Below are positions 16,577 through 24,065 of a DNA stretch of 64,000 nucleotides, in pieces. Each line of letters begins with the position of its first letter. Position 1 is the first letter of the stretch. The notes below the pieces were generated by a model. That model worked only from the letters and a program-made list of their open reading frames with translations. It had not been told where the DNA came from and made no database searches. The position numbers and the translations under genes were made by a program. Where the stretch lies: the IMG/VR virus record IMGVR_UViG_3300035199_000798, positions 1 to 64,000 of that record, one strand, 5' to 3'. Source of the stretch: a virus.

Positions 16577-17446
16577 ATGCAAACAGTAATAGGACTAGGA
16601 AACGCTGGCTGTAAGATAGCCGACCAACTCGCGCAATATCCTCAATATAATATATTAAAGATAGACGCGTCCGATGTAAAAAAGGATGATATCCGCGATA
16701 AGACTCTTTGGGTTCAACGCCAATCCTCATCCGAAGCCTACGAGAGCACCGGCTCTTTTAAACTTGAACCTTTCTTAGAAGGGGTTACTAGCGAGACATT
16801 GCTCATTACTAGTTGCGGCACTGTCTCTGGCCTTTCACTTCGCATCCTGGAGCTTCTCAAGGAAAAGACCAAGATCACGGTGATGTATATAATCCCGGCC
16901 AAGGCGAATTTAGCAGAGAACCAGAAACTCCACAATAATCTTCTTTTCAATGTTTTTCAGGAATACGCGCGCTCAGCGCTTTTCGAAAGAGTCATTTTGG
17001 CCGACAACGAGAGACTCGCAGACATCGTGGGCCCAGTCCCTGTTCTAAAATATTGGGACGCCCTGAATGTTGTGCTTGCTTCTGCGTATCACATGATAAA
17101 TGTATTTGATCATTCTCACCCAGTATTTACTACTTTTTCAAACAAGATAAACACGGCCCGGCTCACCACTTTGGGCCATTATCCATGGGGCTCAGGGGAA
17201 AAAAATGAAGAAAAAATGTTTTTTTCGCTTGACTTTCCTCGGGAAAAGCGGTATTATTATGCGGTACCTCAGAAAATGCTGGAAGAGGATGAAAATTTAA
17301 TGGCGACAATTCAGAAACAGGTTAAAAATGCGGTCGAGCATGATAGAATGAAGGTTGGATATGCAATCTATTCTACACAGTATGATCAACCGTATGTATA
17401 CTGCGAAGGATATAGTACATTAATTCAAAAAAACCCAGCGTCCTGA
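16577..17446 (+). CDS. Divergent tubulin/FtsZ-like protein
   Basis: A 289-residue protein. The N-terminus VIGLGNAGCKIA (residues 4-15) resembles the first glycine loop of FtsZ/tubulin. LLITSCGTVSG (75-85) falls where the GGGTGTG signature is expected, followed by a helix and TVMYIIPAK, as FtsZ has TVgvVTkPF. Then come VILADNERLADI (139-150) and DALNVVLASAYHMINVF (161-177), corresponding to the helix preceding and including H7. The glycine signature is degenerate (SCGTVSG), so GTP binding may be altered. The size is near that of PhuZ-type phage tubulins. It overlaps nothing and lies 9 bases after the polymerase, with GAGGAT as ribosome binding site. The assignment is by motif reading and needs a structural check. 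Confidence 0.55.
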   Translation: MQTVIGLGNAGCKIADQLAQYPQYNILKIDASDVKKDDIRDKTLWVQRQSSSEAYESTGSFKLEPFLEGVTSETLLITSCGTVSGLSLRILELLKEKTKITVMYIIPAKANLAENQKLHNNLLFNVFQEYARSALFERVILADNERLADIVGPVPVLKYWDALNVVLASAYHMINVFDHSHPVFTTFSNKINTARLTTLGHYPWGSGEKNEEKMFFSLDFPREKRYYYAVPQKMLEEDENLMATIQKQVKNAVEHDRMKVGYAIYSTQYDQPYVYCEGYSTLIQKNPAS

Positions 17447-17489
17447 GAGATTTGTTAGGACGGCTATAACTTAAGGAGAAAATAATATT

Positions 17490-18230
17490 ATGGCAATTGA
17501 TATGGAAAAAATGCGCGAGCGCATGACTTCACTTAAAAACAACGGAAACGCGACGTCAAATAAATTTTGGCGACCCAAAGATGGCGAGCAAACGCTTCGC
17601 ATTGTACCCCCATCGGACGGTGACCCGTTCCGTGACTATTGGTTCCACTATAATGTGGGAGATGCCCCGGGCTTTTTAAGCCCCAAGAAAAACTTTGGAG
17701 AGGATTGTCCGCTGGATAGTTTTGTCCGCCAACTGTGGAAAGAAGGCACCGAAGAAAGCAAGCGTATGGCTAAAAAGCTCTCCGCTCGCCAACGCTTTTT
17801 CGCCCCCGTCGTTGTACGGGGAGAAGAAGAGGAAGGCGTAAAGGTGTGGGGTTTCGGAAAGCGCGCTTATGAAACGCTTCTGGGCCTAGTGCTTAATCCC
17901 GAATATGGCGACATTACTGACGCCGAGGACGGCACAGATTTGGTAGTTCACTACGGAAAGCCCGCAGGCGCTACTTTTCCTGAGACGAAGATTACTCCTC
18001 GTCGGAAAAACACCCCTCTTCACAAGGACAGTGATCAGGCACGCGAGTGGCTGGACAATGTACCAGATTTTGAAGAACTTTTCACCCCTTCACGCAAGAC
18101 CGCTGACGAGGTTCAAGGCATTTTGGATGCTTTCTTGAACTCTGATGAAAGCCCTTCCGAGGGTCCCACCACTACTTCATCCGCGGGAAAAAGCGACGTC
18201 GACAAGGCGTTTAGCGAACTCCTAGGGTAA
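17490..18230 (+). CDS. Single-stranded DNA-binding protein, gp32-like
   Basis: A 246-residue protein with NKFWRPKDGEQTLRIVPPSD near residue 25, FRDYWFHYNVG, and CPLDSFVRQLWKEG, followed by VKVWGFGKRAYETLLGL and YGDITDAEDGTDLVVHYG; this is the OB-fold layout of gp32-like SSBs in marine T4-type phages. The C-terminus is acidic and Ser-rich with a final SDVDKAFSELLG, the expected partner-binding tail. TTAAGGAGAAA precedes the ATG. It coats single-stranded DNA at forks and for UvsX-dependent recombination, and lies in the same block as both partners. Confidence 0.82.
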   Translation: MAIDMEKMRERMTSLKNNGNATSNKFWRPKDGEQTLRIVPPSDGDPFRDYWFHYNVGDAPGFLSPKKNFGEDCPLDSFVRQLWKEGTEESKRMAKKLSARQRFFAPVVVRGEEEEGVKVWGFGKRAYETLLGLVLNPEYGDITDAEDGTDLVVHYGKPAGATFPETKITPRRKNTPLHKDSDQAREWLDNVPDFEELFTPSRKTADEVQGILDAFLNSDESPSEGPTTTSSAGKSDVDKAFSELLG

Positions 18231-18249
18231 AGTAAAGTCCAACCGCAGG

Positions 18250-18273
18250 GAGGCATGGGTTTACAGATGCCTC
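18250..18273 (+). promoter_or_regulatory. Hairpin after the SSB gene
   Basis: GAGGCAT, a 10-base loop and ATGCCTC form a 7-bp stem between the SSB gene and the next start. No T run follows, so it is more likely an mRNA processing or stability element than a terminator. Confidence 0.4.
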
Positions 18274-18297
18274 ATCCCCTATGAAAAGAGGAAATTA

Positions 18298-18576
18298 ATG
18301 AGGATTAAAGCAATTAAGTGTGAAAATTGCAATGATATTGTATATTCACGCGCAGAGCAAGATTATAGAGAGTGTGAATGCGCGCAAGTTGGGGCCTTTG
18401 GGGGGCAATCGTATGCCAAGTACAATACCCATTCTGGCGCGCCCCATGAAAAAATGATTATAAGCCTTGACATCACGCCCCAGGACCTGTATAATGATTG
18501 GAAAGAGATGAGGGACAGGTATGGGCTTATTAAAGCCACGTCAACAGCCCCCATTCCAAAATATATTACCTGTTAG
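18298..18576 (+). CDS. Small Cys-rich protein of unknown function
   Basis: A 92-residue protein with CENCNDIVYSRAEQDYRECEC near the N-terminus: a CxxC and a CxC spaced by about 14 residues, suggesting a small zinc site, followed by GGQSYAKYN. Similar 'CxxC..IYSRA..D' proteins are common in phages without known function. AAAGAGGAAA precedes the ATG. Confidence 0.7.
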   Translation: MRIKAIKCENCNDIVYSRAEQDYRECECAQVGAFGGQSYAKYNTHSGAPHEKMIISLDITPQDLYNDWKEMRDRYGLIKATSTAPIPKYITC

Positions 18577-18584
18577 GAGGGGAC

Positions 18585-18884
18585 ATGATGAGAGAAAGAA
18601 TTAATCGAGGTGACGCCGCCTTTGAAGCCAAATTGACTGAGCTTAAAAAGCGCTTTGCTGGGGTTAAGAAAAGTGCGGAGAGCGAAACTGCCGTTAATGT
18701 AAACAAGCAAGATTTAAAAGATGGCTACGTTACTTTTTGGTCCGATAACAGCGACATTACTCAATTGATTAACCGCAGCGCCGGCTATATTGTGTCCGTC
18801 ATGGATTGCGGAGAAACTGTGCGCATTCGAATGTCGCGCAAGGGATTCCGTAGTTGCTATCACGCTTTCAAGTTGTCAAAATAA
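18585..18884 (+). CDS. Hypothetical protein
   Basis: A 99-residue protein with a Lys/Glu-rich helical N-terminus and a beta-like C-terminal half (DGYVTFWSDNSDITQLI, then SVMDCGETVRIRMSRKGF). TAGGAGGGG lies before two adjacent ATG codons, so the start may be 18585 or 18588. It is sandwiched between SSB and UvsX genes, which suggests a replication-linked role by context only. Confidence 0.65.
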   Translation: MMRERINRGDAAFEAKLTELKKRFAGVKKSAESETAVNVNKQDLKDGYVTFWSDNSDITQLINRSAGYIVSVMDCGETVRIRMSRKGFRSCYHAFKLSK

Positions 18885-18895
18885 AGGAAACCACA

Positions 18896-20005
18896 ATGCG
18901 TAAACGAAATACTGGTAAGGCTGGCCAACTGTCTATTGATGACATGCGCAAGCTTATTAATAAAAAAGCTGGGCTCAATGTGGCTCACAACCTCACAAAA
19001 GAGAATCCAACCGAGGTTAAACAGTGGATTCCAACGGGCTCGCGGTGGCTGGATAGCATTATCTGCCGCGGCCAAAGCGCCGGTATTCCTGTCGGCAAAG
19101 TGGTTGAGGTGGCCGGATTAGAATCAACCGGCAAGTCCTACATGGCGGCGCAGGTTGCCGCAAACGCTCAAAAGATGGGGATTGACGTAATCTATTTTGA
19201 TTCGGAATCGGCGATTGACCCCACATTTTTAGAACGGTCAGGCTGCTCTCTCGATAATGTTCTCTACGTACAGGCGACGTCCGTTGAATTTGTCTTGGAG
19301 ACTATTGAAGAGTTGCTCGGCTCCAACGACAGTCAGATGTTGTTTATCTGGGATTCGCTTGCGCTCACTCCTGCCATCTCGGACATCGAGGGGGACTTCA
19401 ACCCCCAGTCCTCAATGGCGGTAAAGGCTCGCATTCTCGCGAAGGGGATGTCTAAGCTGACGGTGCCAATTGCTAATAGCCAGTCGACGTTCTTAGTGTT
19501 GAATCAGCTTAAGACCAACATTACAAGATCTCCCTCGGAGGCGCTGACAACCCCTTATATGACTCCTGGCGGCAAAGCCATGATCTATGCTTATTCGTTG
19601 CGCATCTGGCTCACGGGACGCAAAGCTAAAGCCTCGTTTGTTACGGACGACAAAGGATTCCGCATAGGTTCCGAAGTCAAAGTAAAACTAGAGAAATCTA
19701 GATTTGGAACCCAAGGACGTCAGTGCAATTTTAAGATTCTCTGGGGCGATGAGATCGGAATTCAGGACGAAGAGAGTTGGTTTGAGGCCATCAAGTCTTC
19801 AGACCACATTAAACAAGCCGGTGCCTGGTTCGAGCTAGTCTATGCGGATGGCACTACCGAGAAGTTTCAAGCTTCCCGTTGGTCGGAGAAGCTGCAGAAT
19901 GAAAAATTCCGAAAAAGAGTCTTGACAATCATGGACGAAGAGGTTATAATGAAGTTCGATAAACGGATTGGCGAAGCCAACGAATTTTACGAAGAAGAGG
20001 AATAA
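18896..20005 (+). CDS. uvsX: UvsX/RecA-like recombinase
   Basis: A 369-residue RecA-fold ATPase. Walker A is GLESTGKS (near residue 79), then DVIYFDSESAIDPTFLERSG, and Walker B-like LFIWDSLALTP; STFLVLNQLKTNI corresponds to the L2-proximal region. The acidic end (FYEEEE) is also typical. It promotes strand invasion for recombination-dependent replication together with the gp32-like SSB. I chose the ATG at 18896 because AAAGGAAA precedes it; an upstream frame from 18854 overlaps the prior gene and has no site. Confidence 0.9.
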   Translation: MRKRNTGKAGQLSIDDMRKLINKKAGLNVAHNLTKENPTEVKQWIPTGSRWLDSIICRGQSAGIPVGKVVEVAGLESTGKSYMAAQVAANAQKMGIDVIYFDSESAIDPTFLERSGCSLDNVLYVQATSVEFVLETIEELLGSNDSQMLFIWDSLALTPAISDIEGDFNPQSSMAVKARILAKGMSKLTVPIANSQSTFLVLNQLKTNITRSPSEALTTPYMTPGGKAMIYAYSLRIWLTGRKAKASFVTDDKGFRIGSEVKVKLEKSRFGTQGRQCNFKILWGDEIGIQDEESWFEAIKSSDHIKQAGAWFELVYADGTTEKFQASRWSEKLQNEKFRKRVLTIMDEEVIMKFDKRIGEANEFYEEEE

Positions 20006-20008
20006 TCC

Positions 20009-20641
20009 ATGAAGAAAGTGCTTAAAGAAATCCTTCAGATGCCCTATTTCCAAAACTATGCTGCGAGTAGCGGCCATGTACATAACGTGGCCAAGCATGA
20101 AGACGCCGTAGAAGACATTCTTATCAAACATCAGCTACAGAAATGGGAAACAAGCGTAGCCAAAGAAATACGCGACGGATGGCTCCGCGGTGAAAACGAT
20201 CCCCTTCCGGATAATTGCTATATTCCGCAACCTTGCGGAACGCACGACAGCCCAGATTTTATTGTTAAAAAAGACGGGAAGCTTTATTTTTTAGAATGTA
20301 AGAGCGTCAAAGGGAGAACTCCCAAATATAACAGTGGGGTACCCAAAGATAATTACATTTATATTCTCACATCCGGGTCCCAGGATGCCACCACTGTATA
20401 CCTAGGAGGGGACATCCTCCCTCGCCATCAAGCCCGGCTAATTTCTGAGCATATTGAAGAGGCGCGCCAACGCGACAAGGAACTTAATGCCAAGCTTAGC
20501 GCCCTCGACCACGGTCTTAGTTATTATACACGCCCGGCGATCGAACATAATACCAGGGACAAAACGCGCATTATTGACTACTTTCGTCACCCGAGACGCG
20601 CCGAATTAGAACGCAACGTTTTGGAGTTCGTAAGTGCCTGA
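20009..20641 (+). CDS. Putative type II restriction endonuclease (PD-(D/E)xK fold)
   Basis: A 210-residue protein. The segment THDSPDFIVKKDG then KLYFLECKSVKG gives a PD-x12-ECK motif, the catalytic core of PD-(D/E)xK nucleases, followed by YNSGVPKDNYIYILTSG, a pattern common in type II restriction enzymes. It overlaps the start of a DNA methyltransferase gene by 8 bases, so the two are almost certainly co-translated. The likely role is cleavage of unmodified (host or rival) DNA. The site specificity cannot be read. An alternative is a non-restriction nuclease for DNA processing. Confidence 0.62.
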   Translation: MKKVLKEILQMPYFQNYAASSGHVHNVAKHEDAVEDILIKHQLQKWETSVAKEIRDGWLRGENDPLPDNCYIPQPCGTHDSPDFIVKKDGKLYFLECKSVKGRTPKYNSGVPKDNYIYILTSGSQDATTVYLGGDILPRHQARLISEHIEEARQRDKELNAKLSALDHGLSYYTRPAIEHNTRDKTRIIDYFRHPRRAELERNVLEFVSA

Positions 20642-21536
20642 CGACTATAAATTATTTGTCGGAGACTGTAAAGACGTTCTACGTGACCTTCGGGACAACT
20701 CAGTAGATGGTTGCATGACCGATCCGCCCTATGGCATGGGAATGGAGGAGTGGGACCACTCTGTGCCCAGCCAGGAAATATGGGAAGAAGTGTATCGCGT
20801 ACTGAAGCCAGGAGGGTTCTGCCTCAGCTTTTGTAGCCCTCAGTTGTACCACCGAATGGCCACCGCAGTTGATGACGCTGGTTTTAACATCAAAGACCAA
20901 ATCATGTGGATGGTGACAACCAAGATGCCCAAGAAGAATCGCTTGAAGCCAGCCCACGAACCTATTGTTGTAGCGCAAAAGCCTTTTAAGGGGAGCATTG
21001 AAAAGAATTTTCAAGAGTGGGGCGTTGGCAAAATAGACGTCGAAGAAACGCGGGTTCCTTGGGACGGCAAGCCCCCAACTGGCTGGGTGAAAAGCGGCCA
21101 CCTGCGCCGCACCTTTGGAAAAGAAGGAAAAACCACAGGCTCGCAAAAAGAGTTTGGCAAAGTGGACGCTAACCCCGATGGCCGCTATCCCTCTAATATC
21201 ATTGGGGAAGTTCTCCCTGAACACCAAAAGTATTTCTACGCTCCCCGGGTCACCCGCAAAGAGCGCGGTGACTATAACGATCACCCCACACCGAAACCCA
21301 TTGCCTTGATGTCATACCTAGTTAAGATTTATTGTCCCCCTAATGGCATTGTCCTAGACCCTTTCTGCGGTAGCGGAAGCACGGGTATTGGCGCTTTGCT
21401 GGAGGGACGCAAATTCTGCGGCATTGACCTAGACGAACATTACATTGAAATTTCTAAACGGAGGATCCAAGACCATGTATTCAGCACGCAAGCGAAACCC
21501 AAGACAAGAAACGCCCAGACAGGACGGCGAAAATAA
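20634..21536 (+). CDS. DNA methyltransferase (N6-adenine or N4-cytosine type, beta class)
   Basis: A 300-residue enzyme starting at GTG inside the end of the endonuclease gene. Motif IV is TDPPYGM (residues about 29-35), and motif I, DPFCGSGSTG, comes near residue 240, with HPTPKP before it. The order DPPY first, FxGxG late, marks the beta class of N6/N4 amino-methyltransferases. The variable middle (about 110-200) should hold target recognition. Beside the PD-(D/E)xK protein it probably protects phage DNA as the modification half of a restriction-modification pair. Confidence 0.85.
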   Translation: MPDDYKLFVGDCKDVLRDLRDNSVDGCMTDPPYGMGMEEWDHSVPSQEIWEEVYRVLKPGGFCLSFCSPQLYHRMATAVDDAGFNIKDQIMWMVTTKMPKKNRLKPAHEPIVVAQKPFKGSIEKNFQEWGVGKIDVEETRVPWDGKPPTGWVKSGHLRRTFGKEGKTTGSQKEFGKVDANPDGRYPSNIIGEVLPEHQKYFYAPRVTRKERGDYNDHPTPKPIALMSYLVKIYCPPNGIVLDPFCGSGSTGIGALLEGRKFCGIDLDEHYIEISKRRIQDHVFSTQAKPKTRNAQTGRRK

Positions 21537-22515
21537 TAGCATGAAACGCGTAATGATCATTGATGCGTTAAATTTATTTTTACGCTCGTATATTGTCAAC
21601 CCGACCATCGCTAAAGATGGGAGCCCCATCGGAGGAACGGCTGGGTTCATTAAATCTCTTCAGAAATTATGTCGCGACATCAAGCCACAAGCGGTAGTTG
21701 TTTGTTGGGACGGACGCGGCGGCAGCAAGAAGCGCAAACTGAAGAATAAAGATTATAAAGAAGGGCGCGCCCCTATCCGCCTCAACCGTGGTGTACATAC
21801 TCTTTCGGAGAATGAAGAAAAAGAAAACAAGATTTGGCAGATGCATCGCCTTTTCGACTATCTTAATAACTTCCCGGTAATCCAACTAGTAGCGGACGAG
21901 GTAGAGGCTGACGATGTCATTTCATATGTGGGCCAATACTCCCCTTTTAAGGAGTGGCAAAAGGTCATAGTTTCAAGCGATAAAGACTTCTTCCAGTTGC
22001 TGGACGAGAAGACTATTCTTCACCGCCCCATTCAAAAGAAATATCTTAATAAAAACAATATCTTGGAAGAATACGGGATTCATCCCACCAACTTTGCCAT
22101 GGCACGTGCCATCGCCGGAGATCGTTCCGACAACCTGGCAGGCGTGGGGGGAATTGGTCTCAAAACTGTATCCAAGCGCTTTCCATTCTTCAAAGAAGAA
22201 AAGAGCGTAACACTAACAGATCTAGTGGAGTTCTGCGAGAATCAAGAATCCAAAGCCAAGGCCTATCAAACTATTTGCGAGAAGCAAGATGTCATTGCTG
22301 ACAACTATGGCCTAATGCAACTATACGCGCCCAGCATGTCTGTACAGACCAAGCAAAAGATTAATTGGACTATCGAGAATTTTGAATATTTGTTCAACAA
22401 GTCCGAGATGGACCTGATGATGCTTGAGGATGGGATATCTGATTATAGTTGGCTCGATCTCATTACCACTTTTAAATCGTTTTGTCTCAAAAATAAAAAG
22501 GTTGACAAGACGTAA
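21475..22515 (+). CDS. 5'-3' exonuclease / RNase H (FEN-like)
   Basis: A FEN/PIN-family nuclease. MIIDALNLFLRSY gives the first metal-binding Asp, AVVVCWDGRGGSKKRK the second Asp with the basic patch, VEADDVISY and VIVSSDKDFFQLL the further acidic residues, and AGDRSDNLAGVGGIGLKT the helix-hairpin-helix site. It should remove RNA primers and flaps, complementing the short polymerase that lacks such a domain. I chose the ATG at 21475 because GGAGGA lies 10 bases upstream; the ATG at 21541, directly at the conserved core, is the alternative. The first 62 bases overlap the methyltransferase gene. Confidence 0.85.
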   Translation: MYSARKRNPRQETPRQDGENNSMKRVMIIDALNLFLRSYIVNPTIAKDGSPIGGTAGFIKSLQKLCRDIKPQAVVVCWDGRGGSKKRKLKNKDYKEGRAPIRLNRGVHTLSENEEKENKIWQMHRLFDYLNNFPVIQLVADEVEADDVISYVGQYSPFKEWQKVIVSSDKDFFQLLDEKTILHRPIQKKYLNKNNILEEYGIHPTNFAMARAIAGDRSDNLAGVGGIGLKTVSKRFPFFKEEKSVTLTDLVEFCENQESKAKAYQTICEKQDVIADNYGLMQLYAPSMSVQTKQKINWTIENFEYLFNKSEMDLMMLEDGISDYSWLDLITTFKSFCLKNKKVDKT

Positions 22516-22566
22516 CAAATAAGATAAGGTATAGGTATAAGTATTTTTGCCATTGAAGGAGAGAAG

Positions 22567-22623
22567 ATGAGAGCAACGCTAGTAATCTTAGTGGTGGCCA
22601 TGGTGGTCATTGCCGCGCTATAA
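22567..22623 (+). CDS. Tiny hydrophobic peptide
   Basis: An 18-residue ORF, MRATLVILVVAMVVIAAL, preceded by GGAGAGAAG at good spacing. It is one hydrophobic helix. Similar short membrane peptides occur elsewhere in the window (58901, 62955). Function unknown. Confidence 0.45.
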   Translation: MRATLVILVVAMVVIAAL

Positions 22624-22647
22624 GACGTGGCCAGGAGAAGAAAAGAA

Positions 22648-22836
22648 ATGAAAAAAATTATTATAATAGCAGTCGCGACAGCTTTTTGTGCCGGGTGTTA
22701 TCTTCCCTACCCCTCCGTGGGTGTGCGGCCCCCCCACGTGGTTGAAACTTATGAAAAAGTTTGTACGGTGGAGAAAAACCCGGCACCAGAGAAAGTATCA
22801 ACAACGACTCGGTGCCGTTGGGTGCGGACACGGTAA
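22648..22836 (+). CDS. Small putative lipoprotein
   Basis: A 62-residue protein starting after AGGAGAAGAAAAGAA. MKKIIIIAVATAFCAGC is a signal-like stretch ending in CAGC, a lipobox-like site with Cys at the usual -3 Leu position. The rest is Pro/Val/Arg-rich with two further Cys. It could be an outer-membrane spanin-like or exclusion lipoprotein; nothing decides this. The stop abuts the next ATG. Confidence 0.6.
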   Translation: MKKIIIIAVATAFCAGCYLPYPSVGVRPPHVVETYEKVCTVEKNPAPEKVSTTTRCRWVRTR

Positions 22837-23088
22837 ATGAAAAAACGAATACACGTTAATCAGCATATAATTCGCAGCAATAAAAAGAATGACGAGAGCG
22901 CGCCTGTGCTTACAGTTAAAACATACAAGTCGAACGATTATTGTCATGAGGCGATCATCGACGGGCCTTGTAAGGTCATATATTCACCAGATAAACCGCT
23001 CCCGTGTGGCGCAACAGTTTGGATTGAAACACAATCAGAAGTTGTTTGCGTGATGAAAGACGAATACTCCCGTAGCTCAGTTGGTTAG
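22837..23088 (+). CDS. Conserved small phage protein overlapping a tRNA gene
   Basis: An 83-residue protein starting directly after the preceding stop. The pattern RIHVNQHIIRSN, then PVLTVKTYKSNDY, then PLPCGATVWIET resembles small proteins common in many phages; function unknown. The final seven residues (YSRSSVG and stop) are encoded within or next to the 5' half of the downstream tRNA gene, so the C-terminus was probably replaced or set when the tRNA was acquired. Confidence 0.72.
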   Translation: MKKRIHVNQHIIRSNKKNDESAPVLTVKTYKSNDYCHEAIIDGPCKVIYSPDKPLPCGATVWIETQSEVVCVMKDEYSRSSVG

Positions 23089-23139
23089 AGCAAGCGGCTC
23101 ATAACCGCCCGGTCGTAGGTTCAAGTCCTACCGGGAGTA
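23066..23139 (+). tRNA. tRNA with CAU anticodon (Met or lysidine-type Ile)
   Basis: A 74-base cloverleaf. Acceptor ACTCCCG pairs with CGGGAGT; D stem GCTC/GAGC; anticodon loop CTCATAA (anticodon CAT) on a GCGG/CCGC stem; T arm GTAGG-TTCAAGT-CCTAC; discriminator A. No CCA is encoded. The outermost anticodon-stem pair is A-C. Met elongator and Ile2 cannot be told apart by eye. Confidence 0.92.
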
Positions 23140-23155
23140 CTTAAAGGAGAGAGAG

Positions 23156-23503
23156 TTGAAAGTATTTATATTAGGGTTTTTGGCGCTGATAACGACCCCA
23201 ACGAACCCCTACACTTATGAGGCATGTGCCTCAATCGAGGCTGACTCGATTAAGGTGTCTGTAAAAGTTCACCCCGATGAGGGGTGGAAGTGGAATGAGG
23301 AATACCCCTCTACTATTAAAATAAAATATAAAGATGGAACAACAAGTCGTAAATATACATTGACTAGTAGAAAAATCGTTATGACAGTCGCACCTCGTGA
23401 AGAGTCCCTCGAAGGTTTGACGGCTGTCTTGACTTTTGGGCTTTGTACCAAAAGAGCATGTCGAGTTTTTCGCAATCAACAATTTAAAGTTAGCTTTGGC
23501 TAG
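23156..23503 (+). CDS. Secreted protein of unknown function
   Basis: A 115-residue protein starting at TTG after AAAGGAGAGAGAG. MKVFILGFLALITTPTNP is a probable signal sequence. The mature part is beta-rich (WKWNEEYPSTIKIKYKDG) and ends with two Cys (LCTKRAC). The YPSTIKI...C pattern is vaguely like periplasmic DsbD-type N-terminal modules, but I cannot support a family. It lies beside other small secreted proteins, so an envelope role is likely. Confidence 0.65.
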   Translation: MKVFILGFLALITTPTNPYTYEACASIEADSIKVSVKVHPDEGWKWNEEYPSTIKIKYKDGTTSRKYTLTSRKIVMTVAPREESLEGLTAVLTFGLCTKRACRVFRNQQFKVSFG

Positions 23504-23558
23504 CGACAGATCACATTGATTGTGAGAAACCTAATTATAGGGACGAGGAGAAAATATT

Positions 23559-23843
23559 ATGTGGAAAATTAAACATTTAGGGCACGCCATCCTGATCGGA
23601 GTAGCGTCCTCCCTGCTGCTGTGGGCACCCCCGAGCTACGCAGGGGTGAAGCCAATCCCCAAGCGAACCCCCAAGGCAAAATTTTACAATTTTACGGAGC
23701 AATTAATTGATGGCCAGCGCCGGAGCCCTAGTCTTACGTACGTTGGCCATCGCCAGAAGGCAAAGTTTAAACGTCTATTGAGCTTAAAGAAGTCTTTTCT
23801 TTCCAGACTGTTCGCCACCGGCCGCGAAAAGGTTTTCAGATAA
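23559..23843 (+). CDS. Small secreted basic protein, paralog A
   Basis: A 94-residue protein after CGAGGAG. Residues 8-28 form a signal peptide ending SYAG. The mature part has KFYNFTEQLIDGQRRSP and KRLLSLKKSFLSRLF. The same blocks occur in a second gene at 47290, 24 kb away, so the two are paralogs. The signal peptide and pI suggest a periplasmic or envelope-bound protein. Function unknown. Confidence 0.72.
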   Translation: MWKIKHLGHAILIGVASSLLLWAPPSYAGVKPIPKRTPKAKFYNFTEQLIDGQRRSPSLTYVGHRQKAKFKRLLSLKKSFLSRLFATGREKVFR

Positions 23844-23923
23844 GATATACAAGGTTTATTTGGATGGGAGCGTGTCGCCCAAGTCTGGCGCGCCCCGCTC
23901 ATGAGTAATTTTTTTTTCTTATC

Positions 23924-23984
23924 ATATCCACAGGTTACAGACAACATGAAAAATAGTTTTCTCGATGCGTTTTTATGTGGATAA
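23924..23984. other. Two DnaA-box-like sites in AT-rich non-coding stretch
   Basis: TGTGGATAA at 23976-23984 is an exact reverse complement of the bacterial DnaA box TTATCCACA; ATATCCACA at 23924-23932 is one mismatch away on the other strand. They lie in the 222-base gap before the helicase gene, which also has a T9 run. This could be part of a replication origin. Two sites are weak evidence. Confidence 0.35.
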
Positions 23985-24010
23985 TTATACATACCCATAC
24001 CACAAAGGAC

Positions 24011-24039
24011 TTGACTTTTTCTTCCTGTTGTCGTATAAT
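24011..24039 (+). promoter_or_regulatory. Sigma70-type promoter for helicase
   Basis: TTGACT, 17 bases, TATAAT, ending 26 bases before the helicase start. AGAGGTGAC follows as ribosome binding site. Confidence 0.75.
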
Positions 24040-24065
24040 GGTATCCTAAAGAAACTAGAGGTGAC

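Noticed and set aside
22502-22530. Promoter before the small membrane peptide (TTGACA at 22502)
   Set aside because: The matching -10 at 17 bases is TAAGGT, and better -10-like bases are at poor spacing; not strong enough to annotate.
23066-23139. Integration site (att) at the tRNA gene
   Set aside because: No integrase gene or duplicated tRNA end is visible and the rest of the region is plain phage genome.
23860-23920. Terminator after the secreted protein gene (GAGCG/CGCTC and T9)
   Set aside because: The stem is only 5 bp with a loop over 20 bases and the T run begins 10 bases after it, so it is too weak to list.
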